DNA of 17,183 bases from the NCBI GenBank assembly GCA_002469915.1, contig DKOG01000283.1, forward strand, positions 1-17,183, written 5' to 3'. Made by a program: the position numbers and the translations under genes. Below, one piece after another: positions 15,196 through 17,183 of this stretch (its first letter is position 1; every line of letters begins with the position of its first letter). The notes under the pieces were generated by a model that did no database searches, had not been told where the DNA came from, and was given only the letters and a program-made list of their open reading frames with translations. The DNA is from Bacteroidetes bacterium UBA7368. Lineage in GTDB: Bacteria > Bacteroidota > Rhodothermia > Rhodothermales > UBA10348.

Positions 15196-17183
15196 TTCGC
15201 TGCTGCCCTGGCTGCCTGAAGAAAAAGCTCGGCTTGCGCTAGGTCCGATGATCCTGTTTCTGCGTTGTTAGCGTAAAACTCGATCGCTTTCTCAAGCGTT
15301 TCGATAGCCTCGTCATACTGGCGCAATTCTATCTGACACTCTCCTAGCATGAGCCGTGCCGAAGCTATATCAGGGTCCGATTCACCCCACAAAGGCAAAT
15401 TTAAGTCGATTACATACAACAGGTTGAGCGCCGCTGCTCGGTGATTGCCTTCGAGCATTTGGAGTCGTGAAAGGCTTTGATGCATCCCAAAGGCAATCCC
15501 ACTATCTGCAATGTCATTTAACCGCGCGATCGAAATAGCCGCAGCATATTGGCCGCGTGCCTTATCTGGCTGCCCCCATGCTTCGTAGAGCCTGCCCAGC
15601 GTAAAGTTGTCTCGCGCAACAATGAAGTCGTTTGGAGAGGAATTGGCTGCGTGAAGGTCACGAGAGTCCACTAACATATCCTCTGCTTCAGAAAAGACTC
15701 CTTTTCCGAGAAGCACCCTTCCCAATTGATTCATCGCGTTGGCGACCAAATCATGATCTGGACCATAGATCTCAGTCCGAAGTGAAATAACGTCTCTGAA
15801 GAGACGCTCCGCTTCATCTAGGTCCACGTAAGCCATCAACGTACCAAAATTGTACAGATTGGTAGCGTAAAACGGATGTCTTTCGCCCAAGGTGGATTCG
15901 ATCATGGCCTGAGCTTGCCGGTAGGTCGACTCGGACAAGTCATCGTTTCCTAGGTCTTGCTGGATGACTGCCAGATTTCCAAGCGTCTCAGCAATATCCT
16001 TGTGATCATCCTCCAGAAGCGCCACGCGGATGTCAAGCGCCTCACTCCACAAATGGAGCAGGGTATCCGAGCTTGGGTGAGGGTACGAATACATAGCCGC
16101 AGCCAAGTCATTGAGGGACTCTGCCGTTAATAAATGCTGCTCACCAAAGAGCGCCCTTCGGATGTTCAAGGATTCCAAATGGTACCTAGCAGCTTCCTCT
16201 CGGTCTCGCTCCTCTCCTTTCAAGTAACCCATTCCATAGAGACTCTGCGCAAGGCCAGGCGTAATCCCATCCCCAGCCAGATCCCTTTCGATTTCTAGAG
16301 ACCGCTCCAGAAGGGGTAAGGACTCGTCGTAATACCCCAGTTCGGTATACACGAACCCGATCGTGTACATCATTTCAGCCTGAACGGCCGGCTGGTCCTC
16401 CAACTCAGAAGAAATGCTTTCTGCCCCCGACTTAAGCAACGAATAAACCGTCGGCTCTACTCCACCATTAAATTCCGGATTAGCCTGAACAAACAACTCA
16501 AGCAAAAAATCTTTTACCTGCTCCGTCTTTTGCGCCTCAAGCACTATTTGGTCACGCTGCTCTGCTGTCACATAGGCAAAACGAAACGAAACGATCGTTG
16601 TAATCACCAAAGCGAGCAGTACGATAGCAGAGGTGGTGACGGTCAGCTTATTGCGCTGCACAAACTTGCTCGTGCGATACGTCCACGTATCTGACTGAGC
16701 CATCACGGGGCGTCCCGTCCGGTAATTCTGAAGATCCTGAAGAAGCTGATCGGCCGACTGGTATCGTCGATCGGTCTCCTTACGAAGAGCCATCAGAATA
16801 ATTCGATCCAAATCTCCTGAGAGCTGCCTGCGAAGTCGTTCTAGAGGAGTCCTTCTTTTCACCGACACCGTTTCCGGAGTTGCCGTGGAAGCAGGCAGCT
16901 CCTCCATCTTTGAAATCATGGTGGAAGGCTTCGCAGGAGCTTTTTCCAGAATGATTTTTTCGATTTCGCCCCGCTTCTTCGTTTCGAAGGTGAAGGGTCG
17001 ATGGCCCGTCAAGAGTTCGTATAACAAGATGCCTAATTGATAGACATCGGATGCCGTCGTGACCGAATTCCCTCTGACTTGTTCGGGTGAGGCATATTCG
17101 GGAGTCATTACCCGCACCTCGGTACGCGTCATGGGAAGCGTATAGGCGGTCAGGTCGGGATTCAAAAACTTAGCAATCCCGAA
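15192..17183 (-). CDS. Transmembrane Ser/Thr protein kinase with TPRs, 5' truncated
   Basis: This is the C-terminal 663 codons of a Hanks-type (PknB-like) kinase. The reading frame stays open to the right edge, where the first codons read FGIAKF, that is the DFG motif with its Asp just outside the window, so the N-lobe and catalytic loop are missing. The activation segment [12 protein letters not shown] and subdomain IX ([20 protein letters not shown]) follow, and the kinase C-lobe ends near 16720. A single transmembrane helix is encoded at about 16575-16645. The rest (about 16570-15200) is a large extracytoplasmic domain of tetratricopeptide repeats, with typical lines such as [20 protein letters not shown] and [12 protein letters not shown]. 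Such kinases are common in Rhodothermota and Acidobacteriota. The TPRs probably bind a partner or ligand, and the target is unknown. Confidence 0.95.
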   Translation of the reverse strand, partial: FGIAKFLNPDLTAYTLPMTRTEVRVMTPEYASPEQVRGNSVTTASDVYQLGILLYELLTGHRPFTFETKKRGEIEKIILEKAPAKPSTMISKMEELPASTATPETVSVKRRTPLERLRRQLSGDLDRIILMALRKETDRRYQSADQLLQDLQNYRTGRPVMAQSDTWTYRTSKFVQRNKLTVTTSAIVLLALVITTIVSFRFAYVTAEQRDQIVLEAQKTEQVKDFLLELFVQANPEFNGGVEPTVYSLLKSGAESISSELEDQPAVQAEMMYTIGFVYTELGYYDESLPLLERSLEIERDLAGDGITPGLAQSLYGMGYLKGEERDREEAARYHLESLNIRRALFGEQHLLTAESLNDLAAAMYSYPHPSSDTLLHLWSEALDIRVALLEDDHKDIAETLGNLAVIQQDLGNDDLSESTYRQAQAMIESTLGERHPFYATNLYNFGTLMAYVDLDEAERLFRDVISLRTEIYGPDHDLVANAMNQLGRVLLGKGVFSEAEDMLVDSRDLHAANSSPNDFIVARDNFTLGRLYEAWGQPDKARGQYAAAISIARLNDIADSGIAFGMHQSLSRLQMLEGNHRAAALNLLYVIDLNLPLWGESDPDIASARLMLGECQIELRQYDEAIETLEKAIEFYANNAETGSSDLAQAELFLQAARAAAN

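Overview
The window is ordinary chromosomal sequence of about 50% GC. It most resembles the Rhodothermota/Bacteroidota group. The grounds for this inference are a TonB-type energy transducer with a long acidic and proline-rich linker, an outer-membrane-type lipoprotein with a bacterial Ig-like domain, a TPR-tailed transmembrane Ser/Thr kinase, a DUF2231 membrane protein, and start codons that mostly lack a Shine-Dalgarno sequence. I see no rRNA, tRNA, CRISPR array, insertion sequence, phage gene or integration scar.

Layout. Positions 1-1020 hold the 3' part of a glutamate/leucine-type amino acid dehydrogenase, cut by the left edge and closed by a strong terminator. Positions 1191-5544 are a tight four-gene + strand operon: a secreted, C-terminally anchored protein of unknown function, an Ig-like lipoprotein, bifunctional NAD(P)H-hydrate epimerase/dehydratase, and a VanZ-like membrane protein. 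Next come a regulatory gap with a terminator, a possible promoter and an inverted repeat, then a stand-alone tonB-like gene (5789-6442) with a very strong terminator, and a small unknown gene directly behind it. From 7071 the orientations alternate: a secreted metal-dependent amidohydrolase (-), a cysteine desulfurase-like PLP enzyme without a candidate catalytic cysteine (+), a DUF493/YbeD-like protein (-), a DUF2231 membrane protein with a lectin-like C-terminal domain (+), an MFS transporter (-), the disaggregase ClpB (+), and the 3' part of a Ser/Thr kinase with TPRs (-), cut by the right edge inside its DFG motif.

The genes are mostly unrelated housekeeping and envelope functions: metabolite repair, amino acid catabolism, protein disaggregation, envelope energy transduction and signalling. 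I found no convincing new multi-gene system. The points most worth a second look are the PLP enzyme lacking a desulfurase cysteine, the four convergent gene junctions with 3, 7, 4 and -4 bp spacing, the GC-rich hairpin inside the nnr gene, the two unknown proteins (202 aa and 187 aa), and the DUF2231-lectin fusion. No stretch longer than 300 bases is without a gene. The largest gap is 5545-5788, described below.
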